NCBI GenBank assembly: GCA_022425445.1
Contig: JAKMFM010000090.1
Location: 1-8,857, forward strand
Length of the DNA: 8,857 nucleotides
Reading direction: 5' to 3'
Source: Planktomarina sp.
Lineage (GTDB): Bacteria > Pseudomonadota > Alphaproteobacteria > Rhodobacterales > Rhodobacteraceae
Under the pieces are notes generated by a model. That model was not told the origin of the DNA and ran no database searches. It saw nothing but the letters and a program-made list of their open reading frames with translations. The number at the start of each line of letters is the position of its first letter. Position 1 is the first letter of the stretch. A program made the position numbers and the translations under genes. Positions 6,493 to 8,857 of the stretch are shown here, one piece after another.

Positions 6493-8853
6493 ATGTCAGA
6501 AGGAATTGGCGCACGCGTTTTGCGTAAAGAAGACAAAAGATTCATCACCGGCAAAGGCCGTTATACCGACGATATTATCGAGTCCAACCAGGCCTATGCC
6601 GCCTTTGTTCGTAGCCCACATGCGCATGCGCGGATAGTGTCGCTGGATGCCTCCGCGGCTCTAGCTATGGAAGGGGTTGAAACCGTATTGACGGGCCCGG
6701 AATTGGTCGCCGATGGCATTGGCAACATTATCTGCGGCTGGGGTATCACCTCCAAAGATGGCACCCCAATGAACATGGGCGCTTGGTCTGCTTTGGCCAC
6801 CGAAAAAGCGCGCTACGTCGGCGACGCCGTTGCGATTGTTGTGGCGGATACCAAAGCTCAGGCAAAATTGGCTGCGGAAGCGGTGGTTGTGACCTATGAG
6901 GAGCTGCCCGTTGTGGTGGGTGCTGTTGAGGCTCTGGCCCCCGGCGCACCGCAAATACATGACAATGCTCCTGGTAATTTGATCTTTGATTGGGAAATCG
7001 GCGATTTGGCGCCAACTGACGCGGCTCTGGCTTCTGCGGCGCATATCACGGAGATGGCGATCACCAACAATCGTTTGGCGCCCAATCCAATGGAGCCGCG
7101 GTCTGCGATTGCCACCTTTAACGAGGCGGAGGATCATTACACGCTCTATACCACCAGTCAAAACCCGCATGTGGCCCGTTTGGTGCTCTCGGCGTTCTAT
7201 AATGTTGCGCCTGAGCATAAATTGCGGGTGATTGCACCGGACGTTGGCGGCGGTTTTGGATCCAAGATCTACATTTATCCAGAAGAAATTGCCTGCCTGT
7301 GGGCCTCGATGAAATCGGGCCGTTCGGTAAAATGGACATCAGATCGCACGGAGGCTTTCCTGACCGATGCGCATGGCCGTGATCACGTTTCAACCGCTAA
7401 AATCGGTTTTGACAAGGACGGCAAGATTGTGGGGTTGAAGGTTAACACCAAGGCTAATTTTGGCGCTTATATGTCTCTGTTTAGCTCGGCCGTGCCGACG
7501 TATCTCTATGCGACCTTGCTGTCGGGCCAGTATGATATTGCAAATATCTATTGCGATGTTCAGGCGGTTTACACCAATACGGTGCCGGTGGATGCCTACC
7601 GCGGTGCAGGGCGCCCAGAGGCCTGTTATGTGGTCGAACGTCTGATGGAAACGGCGGCGCGTGAAATGGGCATGGACCCTGCGGAGCTTCGGGCAAAGAA
7701 CTTTGTGCGCAGCTTCCCGCATCAGACGCCAGTGATCATGGCGTATGACAGCGGCGATTTTGACACCAACCTGAAGCAGGCCCAAGCCGCGGCGGATGTG
7801 GCGGGTTTTGCTGGCCGAAAAGCCGAAGCGGCCAGTCGTGGTAAGCTGCGAGGAATGGGCTATTCCAACTATATTGAAGCCTGCGGCATCGCGCCTTCGG
7901 CAGCGGTGGGAAGCCTCGGAGCGGGGGTCGGTCTTTGGGAAAGTGCTGAGGTTCGGGTCAATCCCGTGGGCACCATTGAGATCCTCACTGGCTCGCACAG
8001 CCATGGGCAGGGGCATGAAACCACATTCGCGCAGATTGTGGCGGAACGATTTGATTTGCCTACAGAAAATATCCAAATCGTCCATGGCGACACAGATAAG
8101 GTGCAATTTGGCATGGGAACCTATGGCTCCCGTTCCGGCGCTGTTGGCATGTCCGCCATTGTCAAAGCGATGGATAAAGTCGAAGCCAAGGTCAAGAAAA
8201 TCGCAGCCCATGTGCTTGAGGCAGGTGAGGATGATATTGTGATTGAAGGTGGGGCCGTCAAAGTGGCTGGCACCGACAAACAGATGCTGTGGCATGAGGT
8301 TGGTCTTGCTGCCTATACGGCCCACAATATTCCTGAAGGTATGGAGCCGGGTTTGAAGGAAAGCGCTTTTTATGACCCGACAAACTTCACATTCCCAGCG
8401 GGTTGTTACATCTGTGAGGTTGAAGTGGATCCAGAAACCGGGGTGACGGAGGTGGTGCAATTTGTGGCTTCCGATGACTTTGGCACCATCATCAACCCTA
8501 TGATTGTTGAAGGCCAGGTGCATGGCGGCATAGCGCAGGGCATCGGCCAGGCGATGCTTGAAAATGTGGTCTATGACGCGGCGGGTCAACAGTTGTCGGC
8601 CAGCTATATGGACTATGCCATGCCGCGCGCAGATGATTTGCCAAATTATTCGGTGCATCACGCCTCGACCACCTGTCCTGGAAACCCGCTTGGGATGAAG
8701 GGCTGTGGGGAGGCCGGTGCAATTGGCTCCCCGCCAGCGGTGATCAACGCCATCACGGATGCCATTGGCAATAACAATCTTTCAATGCCAGCCACCCCCG
8801 CTGCGGTTTGGGCCGCGTTGCAGGATGTGAGCCAGAAACTAGCAGCTGAATAA
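6493..8853 (+). CDS. coxL: Molybdopterin large subunit, form II CoxL-like hydroxylase
   Basis: This 786-residue catalytic subunit belongs to the xanthine oxidase/CO dehydrogenase family. Seen in order are the N-terminal GxGxRVLRKEDKRFITGKGRY-type opening, PDVGGGFGSK (249-258, cofactor loop), AYRGAGR (368-374, active-site loop), GSHSHGQGHET (500-510) and KGCGEAGAIGSP (736-747), whose E740 is the expected catalytic base. True form I CO dehydrogenases carry AYxCSFR with a cysteine binding copper. Here that cysteine is absent and the form II motif is present, so 'aerobic CO dehydrogenase' is the family name rather than a proven activity; another carbonyl or heterocycle substrate is possible. GGGGGA at 6481-6486 starts at the last base of the coxS stop codon and serves the ATG at 6493. 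The length is complete for the family and no key residue is broken. Confidence 0.93.
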   Translation: MSEGIGARVLRKEDKRFITGKGRYTDDIIESNQAYAAFVRSPHAHARIVSLDASAALAMEGVETVLTGPELVADGIGNIICGWGITSKDGTPMNMGAWSALATEKARYVGDAVAIVVADTKAQAKLAAEAVVVTYEELPVVVGAVEALAPGAPQIHDNAPGNLIFDWEIGDLAPTDAALASAAHITEMAITNNRLAPNPMEPRSAIATFNEAEDHYTLYTTSQNPHVARLVLSAFYNVAPEHKLRVIAPDVGGGFGSKIYIYPEEIACLWASMKSGRSVKWTSDRTEAFLTDAHGRDHVSTAKIGFDKDGKIVGLKVNTKANFGAYMSLFSSAVPTYLYATLLSGQYDIANIYCDVQAVYTNTVPVDAYRGAGRPEACYVVERLMETAAREMGMDPAELRAKNFVRSFPHQTPVIMAYDSGDFDTNLKQAQAAADVAGFAGRKAEAASRGKLRGMGYSNYIEACGIAPSAAVGSLGAGVGLWESAEVRVNPVGTIEILTGSHSHGQGHETTFAQIVAERFDLPTENIQIVHGDTDKVQFGMGTYGSRSGAVGMSAIVKAMDKVEAKVKKIAAHVLEAGEDDIVIEGGAVKVAGTDKQMLWHEVGLAAYTAHNIPEGMEPGLKESAFYDPTNFTFPAGCYICEVEVDPETGVTEVVQFVASDDFGTIINPMIVEGQVHGGIAQGIGQAMLENVVYDAAGQQLSASYMDYAMPRADDLPNYSVHHASTTCPGNPLGMKGCGEAGAIGSPPAVINAITDAIGNNNLSMPATPAAVWAALQDVSQKLAAE

Positions 8854-8857
8854 GGAG
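8854..8857 (+). promoter_or_regulatory. Ribosome binding site of a further gene starting just outside the window
   Basis: GGAG follows the coxL TAA codon without any spacer and is the last four bases of the window. A start codon is expected 5-9 bases further on. In form II operons that gene is usually coxM, the FAD-binding medium subunit, which neither coxS nor coxL here replaces. Confidence 0.45.

Noticed and set aside
7390..8661. A 423-codon open frame on the minus strand opposite coxL
   Set aside because: It lies wholly antisense to a full-length, motif-complete coxL. Its translation is rich in His, Arg and Cys with no recognisable domain, as expected for a mirrored frame of G+C-biased codons.
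6493..8853. Form I (CO-oxidising) coxL
   Set aside because: The diagnostic AYxCSFR loop with its copper-binding Cys is absent; AYRGAGR is present instead.

Overview
The window looks like chromosomal DNA of an alphaproteobacterium, most likely from the marine Roseobacter group (Rhodobacterales). I infer this from the protein families, the moderate G+C content and the presence of a CoxL-like molybdenum hydroxylase operon. I cannot fix a genus. It carries seven protein genes in four transcriptional blocks. I saw no rRNA, tRNA, CRISPR array, insertion sequence or prophage gene.

Left block, minus strand: a 3-hydroxyisobutyrate-dehydrogenase-type NAD(P) oxidoreductase (829 down to the window edge, C-terminus cut off) lies downstream of a Bcr/CflA-type MFS exporter (2181-976). 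The 146-base gap between them holds a possible separate promoter.

Photobiology block: on the minus strand, an iron-sulfur bacterial cryptochrome/(6-4) photolyase (FeS-BCP; PhrB of Agrobacterium, CryB of Rhodobacter) is followed, with a 4-base ATGA overlap, by a five-helix DUF3429 membrane protein. Divergently, on the plus strand, lies a second photolyase-related gene (4437-5654). Its domain order appears inverted: the FAD-binding helical domain is at the N-terminus, and a region resembling the alpha/beta antenna domain is at the C-terminus. The two photolyase genes face away from each other across a short region that contains a terminator-like hairpin. This pair is the most unusual thing in the window.

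Right block, plus strand: after a 344-base intergenic region with several dyad and repeat signals come the [2Fe-2S] subunit and the molybdopterin subunit of a CoxSL hydroxylase. The large subunit carries AYRGAGR in the active-site loop, the form II (CoxL-like) signature, so the true substrate is open and CO should not be assumed. A ribosome binding site directly after the coxL stop codon at the window edge predicts another gene, probably the FAD subunit coxM, giving the S-L-M order usual for form II operons.

The blocks fit a sunlit-surface-water lifestyle (DNA photorepair or light sensing, plus supplementary oxidation of small molecules), but a functional link between them is inference.
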